Positions 1 to 8,961 of a DNA stretch of 64,000 nucleotides are shown here, piece by piece (the first letter of the stretch is position 1; each line of letters starts with the position of its first letter). The notes under the pieces are model-generated. The model worked only from the letters and a program-made list of their open reading frames with translations, did no database searches and was not told the DNA's origin. The DNA is taken from positions 17,822-81,821 of the forward strand of contig NZ_DLHA01000024.1 of assembly GCF_002482975.1 (NCBI RefSeq), given 5' to 3'. The stretch is from Flavobacterium sp. UBA7680. GTDB lineage: Bacteria > Bacteroidota > Bacteroidia > Flavobacteriales > Flavobacteriaceae. The translations under genes and the position numbers were made by a program.

Positions 1-2
1 GT

Positions 3-1229
3 GCGAGTAGTAATCTGGCGTATATCGGTCACGGAACTGGAAACACATTAGGTTATTTAGTGAAGCATTTGGCACACGTTTGTATAGGTTTCTTAATTAT
101 TTACTGGGTTCACAAAGTACCGTATCATTATTTTAGAGCGATTTCTAAAATTGCACTTCCGGTAGTTTGGTTATTGTTATTATACACCTTGTTGAAGGGA
201 ACTGTAATTGCAGGAGCAAATGCAAGTCGTTGGATTCAGGTACCGTTCATTGGAATCACGTTTCAAACATCAACATTGGCGGCAAGCGTATTGTTTATTT
301 ATGTAGCCCGTTATTTGTCGAAAACCAAAGAAGAAAATGAGCCGTTTCAAACCTCATTTATTCAGCTTTGGGTTCCGGTGTTTATCACTTTGGCATTAAT
401 ATTACCAGCCAACTTTTCGACTACAGCGTTGATTTTTGCCATGGTAATGATGCTGACATTTATTGGTAAATACCCATTAAAATATATTGCTTTTATCATT
501 GGGTCAGGAGTTGCGATGTTAGCATTTTTCTTATTGGTAGCAAAAGCATTTCCAGAATCAAGATTCTTTAGCAGGGTTTCAACTTGGGAAAGTCGTATAA
601 TGAATTTTACCACAGATAAACCAGATGAAGATGATTATCAAATTGAAAAAGCAAAAATTGCAATTGCATCTGGAAGATTAGGCGGATTAGGGCCAGGCAA
701 AAGCGTTCAAAAGAACTTTTTGCCACAATCATCTTCCGATTTTATTTATGCCATTGTAGTTGAAGAATATGGTTTAGTAGGTGGAGTTTCAATATTAGTA
801 CTGTATTTATTGTTATTGTTCCGATTTGTGATTGCGTCACATAAAGCCAATACATTATTCGGAAAATTAGTCGTCGTCGGCCTCGGATTTCCGATGATAT
901 TTCAAGCCATGATTAATATGGCTGTTGCGGTAGAATTGCTGCCGGTAACAGGACAGACGCTTCCGTTGATAAGTTCAGGAGGAAGTTCCATCTGGATGAC
1001 TTGTTTCTCACTTGGAATCATCATTAGTGTAACCAAGAAAGACGAAGAAATCGCCGAAGAACAAGAAGAAAAAGAAAGAAAAAAAGAAGCACTTCAAAGA
1101 TTAATAGATAAAGAATTGGCAGAAGAAGATTTGCCGGTTGATGAAAGAGAAGAAATTTACGAAGAAGAAGCCATGTATTCCATTGAGGATAATTCAAAAA
1201 ATCCGATGAATGCAGTTTTAAACAAATAA
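3..1229 (+). CDS. ftsW: FtsW, peptidoglycan glycosyltransferase of the divisome (5'-truncated by window edge)
   Basis: This is a SEDS-family polytopic membrane protein that polymerises lipid II into septal peptidoglycan together with FtsI. The frame is open from base 3 with no stop, reading ASSNLAYIGHGTGNTLGYL before the GTG at 60. That GTG is therefore an internal valine codon, and the true start lies left of the window. Many hydrophobic segments are visible, and the family-typical C-terminal region (PVTGQTLPLISSGGSS) lies near codon 310. A charged Glu/Lys-rich cytoplasmic tail of about 60 residues follows. It is the first visible gene of a division cluster, with murG 37 bp downstream on the same strand. 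Identification is confident from motif and context. Confidence 0.96.
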   Translation, partial: ASSNLAYIGHGTGNTLGYLVKHLAHVCIGFLIIYWVHKVPYHYFRAISKIALPVVWLLLLYTLLKGTVIAGANASRWIQVPFIGITFQTSTLAASVLFIYVARYLSKTKEENEPFQTSFIQLWVPVFITLALILPANFSTTALIFAMVMMLTFIGKYPLKYIAFIIGSGVAMLAFFLLVAKAFPESRFFSRVSTWESRIMNFTTDKPDEDDYQIEKAKIAIASGRLGGLGPGKSVQKNFLPQSSSDFIYAIVVEEYGLVGGVSILVLYLLLLFRFVIASHKANTLFGKLVVVGLGFPMIFQAMINMAVAVELLPVTGQTLPLISSGGSSIWMTCFSLGIIISVTKKDEEIAEEQEEKERKKEALQRLIDKELAEEDLPVDEREEIYEEEAMYSIEDNSKNPMNAVLNK

Positions 1230-1266
1230 TAAAGGATAAATAGTTTAACGATAACTATTATGAGAT

Positions 1267-2355
1267 ATGACAAAGTATAAATTCATACTAAGCGGAGGCG
1301 GAACAGGAGGACATATTTATCCTGCAATTGCTATTGCAAATGAATTAAAATTACAATTCCCTGATGCTGAATTTCTTTTTGTAGGTGCCAAAGATAAAAT
1401 GGAAATGCAAAAAGTACCTCAGGCAGGTTACGAAATAAAAGGTCTTTGGATTGCAGGATTACAAAGAAAATTAACCCTGCAGAATATGATGTTTCCTTTA
1501 AAATTAGCAACAAGTTTGTTAGAATCAAGAAGAATCATCAAACAGTTTAAACCAAATGTAGTAATAGGAACAGGAGGTTTTGCCAGCGGACCATTATTAC
1601 AAGCGGCAGGATCGGCAGGAATTCCAACCGTAATTCAGGAACAGAATTCTTTTCCGGGAATTACAAACAAACTGCTGAGCAAAAAAGCAAACGCAATTTG
1701 TGTAGCCTATGAAAATTTAGAAAGATTTTTTCCAAAAGAGAAAATCGTTTTGACAGGAAATCCGGTTCGTCAGGATTTAATTGATATTGAAAGCAAACGA
1801 GATGAAGCAATTGCTTTTTATGGTTTAGATCCGAATAAAAAAACATTATTGGTTTTAGGCGGAAGTTTAGGCGCAAGAAGAATCAATCAGTTAATTGAAA
1901 AAGAATTGCAAAATTTTCTTTCGCAGGATGTTCAAATCATCTGGCAATGCGGAAAATTATATTTTGAAGATTATAAAAAGCACAATCAACAAAACGTAAG
2001 AGTAGTTGATTTTATTGAAAGAATGGATTTTGTTTACGCTGCCGCAGATGTAATTATTTCAAGAGCAGGCGCATCATCAGTTTCAGAATTATGCATTGTA
2101 GGGAAACCGGTAATTTTTATTCCGTCTCCAAATGTAGCTGAAGATCATCAAACAAAAAACGCACAGGCTATTGTAGAGGCTAAAGGAGCGATTTTGTTGA
2201 AAGAATCTGAATTAGACAGCGAGTTTAGCATTGTTTTTGAAGCGCTGCTGAAAGATGACGGAAAACAAAAACAGTTAAGTGCAAACATCAAAAGATTAGC
2301 AAAACCAAAAGCAACACAAGATATTGTGGCTGAAATTGTGAAGTTAATTAAATAG
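1267..2355 (+). CDS. murG: MurG, UDP-GlcNAc:undecaprenyl-PP-MurNAc-pentapeptide GlcNAc transferase
   Basis: MurG makes lipid II from lipid I at the inner face of the cytoplasmic membrane. The 362-residue length is normal for the family. The N-terminal glycine-rich loop GGGTGGHIYPAIAIA (about residues 10-24) and a second glycine-rich motif (LVLGGSLGARRIN, near 196) are the two nucleotide-sugar and lipid-contacting motifs expected of a GT-B fold. The conserved SRAGASSVSEL motif is near residue 264. It sits between ftsW and murC as in other division clusters. An ATG at 1260 is out of frame, so the ATG at 1267 is used. Confidence 0.97.
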   Translation: MTKYKFILSGGGTGGHIYPAIAIANELKLQFPDAEFLFVGAKDKMEMQKVPQAGYEIKGLWIAGLQRKLTLQNMMFPLKLATSLLESRRIIKQFKPNVVIGTGGFASGPLLQAAGSAGIPTVIQEQNSFPGITNKLLSKKANAICVAYENLERFFPKEKIVLTGNPVRQDLIDIESKRDEAIAFYGLDPNKKTLLVLGGSLGARRINQLIEKELQNFLSQDVQIIWQCGKLYFEDYKKHNQQNVRVVDFIERMDFVYAAADVIISRAGASSVSELCIVGKPVIFIPSPNVAEDHQTKNAQAIVEAKGAILLKESELDSEFSIVFEALLKDDGKQKQLSANIKRLAKPKATQDIVAEIVKLIK

Positions 2356-2358
2356 AAC

Positions 2359-2538
2359 ATGGATAGGGATTACTTTTATCGAGGTATAATTTTTATTTTG
2401 ATAGGTATTGTAATTGTTTGTTATGTTTTTTACAAAAGAAAAAAGGGTTATAACGATTTGAAAGGCTATATAGGAGGATTTGGATCAATTATTTTTGGAT
2501 TGTATTTAATCTTTGAGTCATTCACTAATCAATTTTAA
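2359..2538 (+). CDS. small two-helix membrane protein between murG and murC
   Basis: This is a 59-codon ORF starting 3 bp after the murG stop and ending 5 bp before the murC start, so it fills the gap almost exactly and is probably co-transcribed. It begins MDRDYFYRG and contains two hydrophobic segments (about residues 9-26 and 38-53) separated by a basic, glycine-containing loop (KRKKGYNDLKGYIGG). Bases and codons resemble its neighbours. No family is recognised. A role at the division site is only inferred from position. It could also be a non-functional spacer, but the tight packing and intact frame favour a real gene. Confidence 0.6.
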   Translation: MDRDYFYRGIIFILIGIVIVCYVFYKRKKGYNDLKGYIGGFGSIIFGLYLIFESFTNQF

Positions 2539-2543
2539 TAAAA

Positions 2544-3893
2544 ATGAATTTAAATCAAATACAAAACGTTTATTTTATTGGTATCGGAGGAATCGGAATG
2601 AGTGCCTTGGCCCGCTATTTTAAATATATCGGGAAACAAGTTTCAGGTTACGATAAAACACCGTCAATGCTGACAAGTGAATTAATTGAAAGTGGTATTG
2701 ATATTCATTTTGAAGACAATATTAGTTTAATTCCGTCTGACTATTATGTGGAGAATACGCTGGTGATTTTTACGCCTGCAGTTCCAAAAACACATTCAGA
2801 ATGGAATTATTTCATCGAAAGAAATTACGAAATTAAAAAGCGTGCCGAGGTTTTAGGGATTATCACCAAAGACACTTTTAGTTTTGCAGTTGCCGGAACG
2901 CATGGAAAAACAACAACGTCAAGTATTTTAGGACATATTCTATACGAAAGCGGTGCAGATGTTACAGCATTTGTGGGCGGAATTGTAGAGAATTATAATT
3001 CTAATTTAATTGGAACCGGAAAAACGGTAACCGTTGTAGAAGCTGATGAATTTGACCGTTCATTCTTGCATTTACATCCAAATATTGCCTGCGTAACATC
3101 AATGGATGCAGACCATTTGGATATTTATGGAACAAGTGATGCTATCGAAGCTTCGTTTGTGGAGTTTGCTTCGAAAGTTGAAGATAAAAGCAAATTATTT
3201 ATAACCAAAGAATTACCTCTTGAAGGAGTTCAATGTGCTATAAATGAAGATGCTGTATACAAAGCATACAATGTTCGAATTGAAGATGGAAGTTATGTTT
3301 TTGATGTGCAGGCGCCATCAGAAATTATAAAAGACCTTCATTTTGGACTGCCAGGAAAACACAATCTTATGAATGGTTTAATGGCTATTGCGATGGCAAA
3401 AACTTATGGCACCCCAACCGATGCCATCGCAAAAGCTATTGCCTCTTTTAACGGAATCAGAAGACGTTTTTCGTATCAGATTAAATCTGAAAAATTAGTT
3501 TATATAGATGATTATGCACATCATCCAACAGAAATAAATGCTGTTCATCAGGCAGTTAGAGAATTGTATCCGGGACGTAAAGTTTTGGCGATTTTCCAGC
3601 CGCATTTGTTCAGCAGAACAAGAGATTTTGCTGATGGATTTGCCGAAAGCTTATCTCAGTTTGACGAAGTGTTTTTAATGGATATTTATCCGGCACGCGA
3701 ATTACCGATGGAAGGGATTACATCGCCGTGGCTGCTGGAAAAAATGACCAATTCGAACAAAAAAATTGTTGCAAAAGAAGATTTATTAGCACAGATCAAA
3801 GCCAGTGATGCGCCAATAATTGTAACAATAGGAGCTGGTGATATTGGTGAAATGGTACCGTCAATTAAAAAAATGCTAAATGAAAATATTTAA
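2544..3893 (+). CDS. murC: MurC, UDP-N-acetylmuramate-L-alanine ligase
   Basis: MurC is the cytoplasmic ATP-dependent ligase adding L-Ala to UDP-MurNAc, the first Mur ligase step. The 449-residue length is normal. The N-terminal Rossmann motif FIGIGGIGMSALA (about residues 11-23) binds UDP-MurNAc, and the ATP-binding P-loop GTHGKTTTSS is near residue 118. The EADEFDRSF motif near 167 and the DDYAHHPTEI motif near 322 are typical of MurC. The 3' end overlaps ftsQ by 14 bp in a different frame, which suggests translational coupling. Confidence 0.97.
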   Translation: MNLNQIQNVYFIGIGGIGMSALARYFKYIGKQVSGYDKTPSMLTSELIESGIDIHFEDNISLIPSDYYVENTLVIFTPAVPKTHSEWNYFIERNYEIKKRAEVLGIITKDTFSFAVAGTHGKTTTSSILGHILYESGADVTAFVGGIVENYNSNLIGTGKTVTVVEADEFDRSFLHLHPNIACVTSMDADHLDIYGTSDAIEASFVEFASKVEDKSKLFITKELPLEGVQCAINEDAVYKAYNVRIEDGSYVFDVQAPSEIIKDLHFGLPGKHNLMNGLMAIAMAKTYGTPTDAIAKAIASFNGIRRRFSYQIKSEKLVYIDDYAHHPTEINAVHQAVRELYPGRKVLAIFQPHLFSRTRDFADGFAESLSQFDEVFLMDIYPARELPMEGITSPWLLEKMTNSNKKIVAKEDLLAQIKASDAPIIVTIGAGDIGEMVPSIKKMLNENI

Positions 3894-4602
3894 TTGGACA
3901 AATATTCGATTAGTACTCATTTTAGGGCTTGTTCTTTTTTTATATTCTTTCGCACAACACCGAAACGGAGATAGAAAATTGAAAAAATCTATGGTCGTTT
4001 TTGTAGGAGAAAATACGCTTTTTGTAAAACCGGAAACGGTTAATAAATTGTTGATAGAAAATAAAAGGGACGCTTCCAGTATTAGAAAAGATGAAGTAGA
4101 TTTGAATAAGATAGAAAAAAACCTTGATACGCAAGACATGATTGAAAAGTCAGACGTTTTTGTAAGTATCGACGGTGTTCTAAAAGCGGTAGTAAAACAG
4201 AAGACACCAATAGCGCGAGTTTATGATGGTGATCGCTCTTTTTATATTGACTATGAGGGAAATAAAATGCCCTTGTCAGATAATTTTACGGCGCGAGTTC
4301 CTCTTGTTTCAGGGGCAATAAATGAAAAAAATAACGAAGATTTAGCTGCTTTATTTCGCACAATTTACGACGATGCGTTTTTGAAAAAAAACATCATTGC
4401 GATACAAATTATGCCTAATGGCAGCCTAAAAATGTTTAACCGAAACTATGATTACTTCATAGATTTTGGTCGTACAATGAATGTTGATAAAAAATTTAGA
4501 AACTATAAAGCGTTTTTTCAAAAAGCAGTTTTAGATAGTTCGTTATATAAATACAGCAAGATTGACCTTAGGTTTACGGAACAAGTAGTTTGCACAAAAT
4601 AA
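3880..4602 (+). CDS. ftsQ: FtsQ/DivIB-like cell division protein
   Basis: This bitopic inner-membrane protein links cytoplasmic and periplasmic parts of the divisome. The 240 residues begin with a short cytoplasmic stretch, one transmembrane helix at about residues 9-24 (RLVLILGLVLFLYSFA), then a periplasmic domain. Sequence identity across FtsQ proteins is low, so the assignment rests on the topology, the length and the position between murC (overlapping by 14 bp) and ftsA (6 bp downstream). The segment IEKNLDTQDMIEKSDVFVSIDG resembles the family's POTRA-to-beta transition. Confidence 0.9.
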   Translation: MKIFNWTNIRLVLILGLVLFLYSFAQHRNGDRKLKKSMVVFVGENTLFVKPETVNKLLIENKRDASSIRKDEVDLNKIEKNLDTQDMIEKSDVFVSIDGVLKAVVKQKTPIARVYDGDRSFYIDYEGNKMPLSDNFTARVPLVSGAINEKNNEDLAALFRTIYDDAFLKKNIIAIQIMPNGSLKMFNRNYDYFIDFGRTMNVDKKFRNYKAFFQKAVLDSSLYKYSKIDLRFTEQVVCTK

Positions 4603-4608
4603 TAGAAA

Positions 4609-6015
4609 ATGGAAAAAGATAACATTGCAGTAGGTCTAGATATTGGAACGACAAAAATAGTTGCCATGATAGGCAAGAAGAATGAATATGGCAAACTTGA
4701 AATTTTGGGTATTGGGAAATCCAAAAGTTTAGGTGTTGCACGTGGTGTTGTAAACAACATTACGCAAACTATTCAATCGATTCAGCAAGCAATACTTGAA
4801 GCAGAAAATAATTCAGGTTATAAAATAAAAGATGTTGTGGTGGGTATCGCCGGACAACACATTAGAAGTATTCAGCATACAGATTACATCAGCCGTAACA
4901 ATCCGGAGGAAGTAATTGGCGAAAAAGATATTCAGCTTTTAATCGATCAGGTAAATAAACTGGCGATGTTACCGGGAGAAGAAATTATTCACGTTCTGCC
5001 GCAGGAATTTAAAATCGACGGACAGTCTGAAATAAAAGAGCCAATCGGAATGTATGGCGGAAGATTAGAATCTAGTTTTCATGTTGTAGTAGGTCAGGCT
5101 TCTTCAATCAGAAACGTTGGGAGATGTATTCAGAGTTCAGGAATCGAATTATCAGGATTGACATTAGAACCCTTAGCTTCGGCAGATGCAGTTTTAAGTC
5201 AGGAAGAAAAAGAAGCTGGAGTTGCACTTATCGATATTGGTGGTGGAACAACAGATTTAGCCATTTTTAAAGACGGAATTATTCGTCATACTGCTGTAAT
5301 CCCTTTTGGAGGAAATGTAATTACAGATGATATTAAAGAAGGCTGTTCGATTATCGAAAAGCAAGCAGAGCTTTTAAAAATAAAATTCGGATCAGCATGG
5401 CCGGGAGAAAATAAAGACAACGAAATTGTTTCTATTCCAGGTTTAAGAGGAAGAGAGCCAAAAGAGATTTCGCTTAAAAACTTATCTAAAATTATTCACG
5501 CACGTGTAGTGGAGATTGTAGAACAGGTTTTTGCAGAAATCAAAGCTTACGGACACGAAGATCCGCGTAAAAAATTAATCGCAGGAATTGTTCTTACAGG
5601 TGGCGGTGCGCAGCTAAAACATATTAAACAATTAGTGGAGTATATTACCGGAATGGACACCAGAATTGGATATCCAAACGAGCATTTAGCAGGAAACTCA
5701 AGCGAAGAAATTTCAAGTCCGTTATTTGCAACCGCTGTTGGATTAGTAATGAACAGCATCGAGAACAGCACACAAAGCGCGATTAGAATGGAAGTAGTAA
5801 ATGAACAGCCAAAAGTTGTTTATAGAAATGTTCCTCCGCCGGTGCAGCGATACGAAGTTGAAGAAAACTACGTTGAACAAGTAGAAACTTTTGAAGAACC
5901 AAGAGAAGTGAAAACGACAAAGGTTGCTGCAGAATCTACAGAAACAAAAATAAGACGATCATTTTTTGATAGATATGTCGATAAAATCAAAGATTTTTTA
6001 GACAACGCTGAGTAA
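4609..6015 (+). CDS. ftsA: FtsA, actin-like membrane anchor of FtsZ
   Basis: FtsA tethers FtsZ filaments to the membrane and recruits later divisome proteins. Visible actin-fold signatures are the phosphate-1 loop VGLDIGTTKIVAMIG (about residues 8-22), the phosphate-2 motif ALIDIGGGTTDLAIF (near 205) and the adenosine motif IVLTGGGAQLKHI (near 327). The 468-residue protein is longer than the E. coli type because of a linker after residue 390. It ends in a basic amphipathic segment (RSFFDRYVDKIKDFLDN), the expected membrane-targeting helix. It follows ftsQ by 6 bp and precedes ftsZ by 92 bp. Confidence 0.97.
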   Translation: MEKDNIAVGLDIGTTKIVAMIGKKNEYGKLEILGIGKSKSLGVARGVVNNITQTIQSIQQAILEAENNSGYKIKDVVVGIAGQHIRSIQHTDYISRNNPEEVIGEKDIQLLIDQVNKLAMLPGEEIIHVLPQEFKIDGQSEIKEPIGMYGGRLESSFHVVVGQASSIRNVGRCIQSSGIELSGLTLEPLASADAVLSQEEKEAGVALIDIGGGTTDLAIFKDGIIRHTAVIPFGGNVITDDIKEGCSIIEKQAELLKIKFGSAWPGENKDNEIVSIPGLRGREPKEISLKNLSKIIHARVVEIVEQVFAEIKAYGHEDPRKKLIAGIVLTGGGAQLKHIKQLVEYITGMDTRIGYPNEHLAGNSSEEISSPLFATAVGLVMNSIENSTQSAIRMEVVNEQPKVVYRNVPPPVQRYEVEENYVEQVETFEEPREVKTTKVAAESTETKIRRSFFDRYVDKIKDFLDNAE

Positions 6016-6107
6016 ATATAAGCCGAATAAAAAGAGAAAAGGATTACTTTTTGCCCCAAGTCAAGAAGTAAAAAATGTACTAAATAAGAATTTCAAAAAC
6101 CAAAAAG

Positions 6108-8090
6108 ATGATGAGCAACTCAGAATTTGGAAGTATTTCATTTGATTTACCGAAAAACCAATCAAATGTAATCAAAGTAATAGGTGTAGGTGGAGGTGGT
6201 AGTAATGCGATTAACCACATGTTTAAGCAAGGGATTAAAGGTGTAGATTTTATCGTATGTAATACCGATTCACAAGCATTGCAAAATAGTTCAGTACCTA
6301 ACAAAATTCAGTTAGGTATGAATTTAACAGAAGGTTTAGGAGCAGGAGCAAATCCTGATGTAGGACAGCAGTCTGCTATTGAAAGTATCGCCGACATTGA
6401 AAAAATGTTAGACCGCGGTACTAAAATGGTATTTATTACCGCAGGTATGGGTGGAGGAACCGGTACTGGTGCCGCTCCCGTAATTGCACAATTAGCAAAA
6501 GAAAGAGAGATCCTTACAGTAGGTATCGTGACAATTCCGTTTCAATTTGAAGGGAAAGTACGTCAGGAGCAAGCTTTATTAGGAATCGAAAAATTACGTA
6601 AACAAGTTGACTCTTTAATCGTAATTAATAATAATAAATTAAGAGAAGTTTACGGAAACCTTGGTTTTAAAGCGGGATTCTCAAAAGCGGATGAAGTTTT
6701 AGCAACAGCCTCTAGAGGTATTGCTGAAGTAATTACGCACCACTATACTCAAAATATCGATTTACGCGATGCTAAAACAGTTTTGGCAAACAGCGGAACG
6801 GCTATAATGGGATCTGCTGTGGCAGAAGGAGAAAACAGAGCAAAAGATGCTATCGTATCTGCATTAGATTCTCCATTATTAAATGACAATAAAATTACAG
6901 GAGCCAAAAACGTATTGTTGCTTATCGTTTCTGGATCTAACGAAATAACGCTTGACGAAATCGGAGAAATCAACGATCACATTCAGGCAGAAGCAGGTTA
7001 CAACGCAAATATTATCATGGGGGTTGGTGAAGACGAAACTCTTGGTGAAGCTATTGCTGTAACTATTATTGCTACTGGTTTTGATGTTGAACAACAAAAC
7101 GAAATCGTTAATACGGAGCCTAAAAAGATCATTCACACGTTAGAAGATGAGCAAAGAAGTGTTCATAATTTAACAAACAGACCGCTTACTTCTTTTGATT
7201 TAAATGCAGAGACACCAACTGCAAAAACAGAAGAAAAAGTAGTTTTTGAGTTAATGGAAGATACGGTTGCTCCCGTAATTCAAACTCCAGTTGCGCCGGT
7301 AACAACGCCAACAATTAATCAGGAAGAATTGGTAGTTATGTCTGAGTTTATTAAAAACCTTGACGTGACTTTTGAAATCGTTTCGCCAATTACAGATATT
7401 GATTTTAAAATTTCAACTCCGGCAGCAGTTGTTCAGGAAGTAAAACCTGTACAACAACAAAGAACTTTTGAAAGAGAAGAACAAACTACTTTTTCATTTG
7501 ATTTACCGCTTTTCAAATCTGAGCCAGAAGTGAAAAGAGAGCCAGCTGCAGAGCAGGAAAATAAAATCATGTTTGAGTTAACAAACGAAACTCGTAACAT
7601 TAAAGTAAACGATCCAGTTTCATTTGTTCCGGTAACAGAACTTTCTGATAACGGAATTATCAAATATTCGTTAGAAGAATATATGGAAGTTGAAAACGAA
7701 TTAACAGCTTCTAAACCAGTTGAAAAAGTGATCGAAGATACAGTTCCTGAGGAATTGAACATTACTTTAAAGCCAAGAGTTGATTTTGCAAGTCAGCCTG
7801 ATTTTACAACAACTTCAGAAGTTTCTCCAATGGAATTAACAATTGAGGAAACACTTCGTTTAAGAGCTGAAGAAAGAAGAAAGAAACTAAAAGAATTTAA
7901 TTATAAATTCCATAATAACGTTTCAAGAATCGATGAGTTGGAAAAAGAGCCGGCTTACAAAAGATTAGGAATCGATTTATCAAATTCTCAATCTAACAAT
8001 ACAAATTCAAGAATTTCGGTTGGAACAGATAGTAACAACGATTTGCAATTGCGTTCAAACAATTCATTTTTGCACGACAACGTAGATTAA
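6108..8090 (+). CDS. ftsZ: FtsZ, tubulin-like division GTPase with long C-terminal extension
   Basis: FtsZ polymerises into the Z-ring. The tubulin signature GGGTGTG is at residues 115-121. The N-terminal nucleotide loop VIGVGGGGSNAINHM is at about 25-39, and the synergy loop LGFKAGFSKADEV is near 187. The core ends near residue 325. A long acidic, low-complexity linker of about 300 residues follows, so the 660-residue protein is much longer than the 380-residue E. coli FtsZ, as is usual for Flavobacteriia. The tail EPAYKRLGIDLSNS is a plausible C-terminal partner-binding peptide. Two adjacent ATG codons (6108, 6111) could start translation. Confidence 0.97.
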   Translation: MMSNSEFGSISFDLPKNQSNVIKVIGVGGGGSNAINHMFKQGIKGVDFIVCNTDSQALQNSSVPNKIQLGMNLTEGLGAGANPDVGQQSAIESIADIEKMLDRGTKMVFITAGMGGGTGTGAAPVIAQLAKEREILTVGIVTIPFQFEGKVRQEQALLGIEKLRKQVDSLIVINNNKLREVYGNLGFKAGFSKADEVLATASRGIAEVITHHYTQNIDLRDAKTVLANSGTAIMGSAVAEGENRAKDAIVSALDSPLLNDNKITGAKNVLLLIVSGSNEITLDEIGEINDHIQAEAGYNANIIMGVGEDETLGEAIAVTIIATGFDVEQQNEIVNTEPKKIIHTLEDEQRSVHNLTNRPLTSFDLNAETPTAKTEEKVVFELMEDTVAPVIQTPVAPVTTPTINQEELVVMSEFIKNLDVTFEIVSPITDIDFKISTPAAVVQEVKPVQQQRTFEREEQTTFSFDLPLFKSEPEVKREPAAEQENKIMFELTNETRNIKVNDPVSFVPVTELSDNGIIKYSLEEYMEVENELTASKPVEKVIEDTVPEELNITLKPRVDFASQPDFTTTSEVSPMELTIEETLRLRAEERRKKLKEFNYKFHNNVSRIDELEKEPAYKRLGIDLSNSQSNNTNSRISVGTDSNNDLQLRSNNSFLHDNVD

Positions 8091-8115
8091 TTTTACAATC
8101 ATAATATTAGGATAG

Positions 8116-8152
8116 CCCGAAAATTGGATTTAATTTTCGGGTTATTTTTTTT
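8116..8152 (+). terminator. intrinsic terminator after ftsZ
   Basis: A 9-bp stem CCCGAAAAT / ATTTTCGGG (8116-8124 and 8133-8141) with an 8-nt loop is followed by a T-rich tract. It lies 25 bp after the ftsZ stop and probably ends the division-cluster transcript. Confidence 0.8.
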
Positions 8153-8208
8153 ATCTTCGCACAGAATTTAGAAATTTGACTTTTAAATTAGTATTTTAAA
8201 GACAATAT

Positions 8209-8273
8209 TGTCACCCTGAGCGAAGTCGAAGGGTTTTTGACGGAAAGGGCTTCGACTTCGCTCAGCCTGACAA
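8209..8273. repeat. REP-like inverted repeat, copy 1
   Basis: Two near-complementary arms, TGTCACCCTGAGCGAAGTCG on the left and CGACTTCGCTCAGCCTGACA on the right, flank a short spacer. The same arms recur at 58836-58904. Such elements lie between genes and can form strong hairpins. This copy sits between the ftsZ terminator and the GatB/YqeY-like gene. Confidence 0.8.
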
Positions 8274-8357
8274 CCTAGAAATATTAGTTAAAATAAAAAA
8301 TACCTAGTTAATATATCAATTTATAGGCATTAGCTTATTCAAATAAAAAAATAAAAG

Positions 8358-8807
8358 ATGAGTTTACAAACACAAATCATGGAAGAAATTAAAACTGCCA
8401 TGAAAGCAAAAGATACAGTAGCATTAGAATCTTTAAGAGCAATTAAATCTGAATTATTATTAGCTTCAACAGCTTCTGGATCTAAAGAAGAATTATCAGA
8501 AGATGATGAAATTAAATTACTTCAAAGATTAGTTAAAACTCGTAAAGAAAGCGCAAGAATCTTTACAGAACAAAATCGTCCTGACTTAGCTGAACCAGAA
8601 TTGGCTCAGGTAGCTGTAATCGAGAAGTTTTTACCAGCGCAGTTAAGCGAAGAAGAAGTAGAAGCTGTAATTGCAAAAATTATCGCTGAAACAGGAGCTT
8701 CTGGAATTGCTTCAATGGGTAAAGTTATGGGATTAGCTTCTGCTCAATTAGGAGGAACTGCTGAAGGAAAAACTATTTCAGCTATTGTAAAGAAACTTTT
8801 AGTTTAA
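8358..8807 (+). CDS. GatB/YqeY domain protein
   Basis: This 149-residue protein matches the YqeY family: it begins MSLQTQIMEEIKTAMKAKDTVALESLRAIKSE, has a mid EKFLPAQLSEEEV motif and ends with the SMGKVMGLASAQLGGTAEGKTISAIVKKLL motif. The family shares the tRNA-binding tail domain of the GatB subunit of Asp/Glu-tRNA amidotransferase, but the stand-alone protein has no settled role. Location after ftsZ is common in Flavobacteriia. It is separated from ftsZ by a terminator and a repeat, so it is probably transcribed alone. Confidence 0.92.
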   Translation: MSLQTQIMEEIKTAMKAKDTVALESLRAIKSELLLASTASGSKEELSEDDEIKLLQRLVKTRKESARIFTEQNRPDLAEPELAQVAVIEKFLPAQLSEEEVEAVIAKIIAETGASGIASMGKVMGLASAQLGGTAEGKTISAIVKKLLV

Positions 8808-8823
8808 AATAATTTTAGATTTT

Positions 8824-8870
8824 AGAGTGTAGATTTTAGATTCCAACCAGAAATCTAAAATCTACACTCT
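8824..8870. repeat. 19-bp inverted repeat downstream of the YqeY-like gene
   Basis: The arms AGAGTGTAGATTTTAGATT (8824-8842) and AATCTAAAATCTACACTCT (8852-8870) are perfectly complementary with a 9-nt loop. It starts 16 bp after the stop codon and ends 17 bp before the tRNA gene. There is no T-run, so it may be a processing or stability hairpin rather than a classical terminator. Confidence 0.75.
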
Positions 8871-8887
8871 GAAATCATAAATCAACT

Positions 8888-8961
8888 GACCGCGTAGTTC
8901 AACTGGATAGAATATCAGATTTCGGCTCTGAGGGTTGGGGGTTCGAACCCCTCCGCGGTCA
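8888..8961 (+). tRNA. tRNA-Arg (anticodon TCG)
   Basis: A full cloverleaf can be drawn. The acceptor arms are GACCGCG and CGCGGTC with discriminator A. The anticodon stem is TCAGA/TCTGA with loop TTTCGGC, giving anticodon TCG, and the T-loop is TTCGAAC. CCA is not encoded. The 3' end (from 8957) is the integration site of the mobile element. The element rebuilds the last five bases, so the tRNA remains intact. The original downstream terminator now lies 17 kb away at 26010-26045. Confidence 0.95.
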
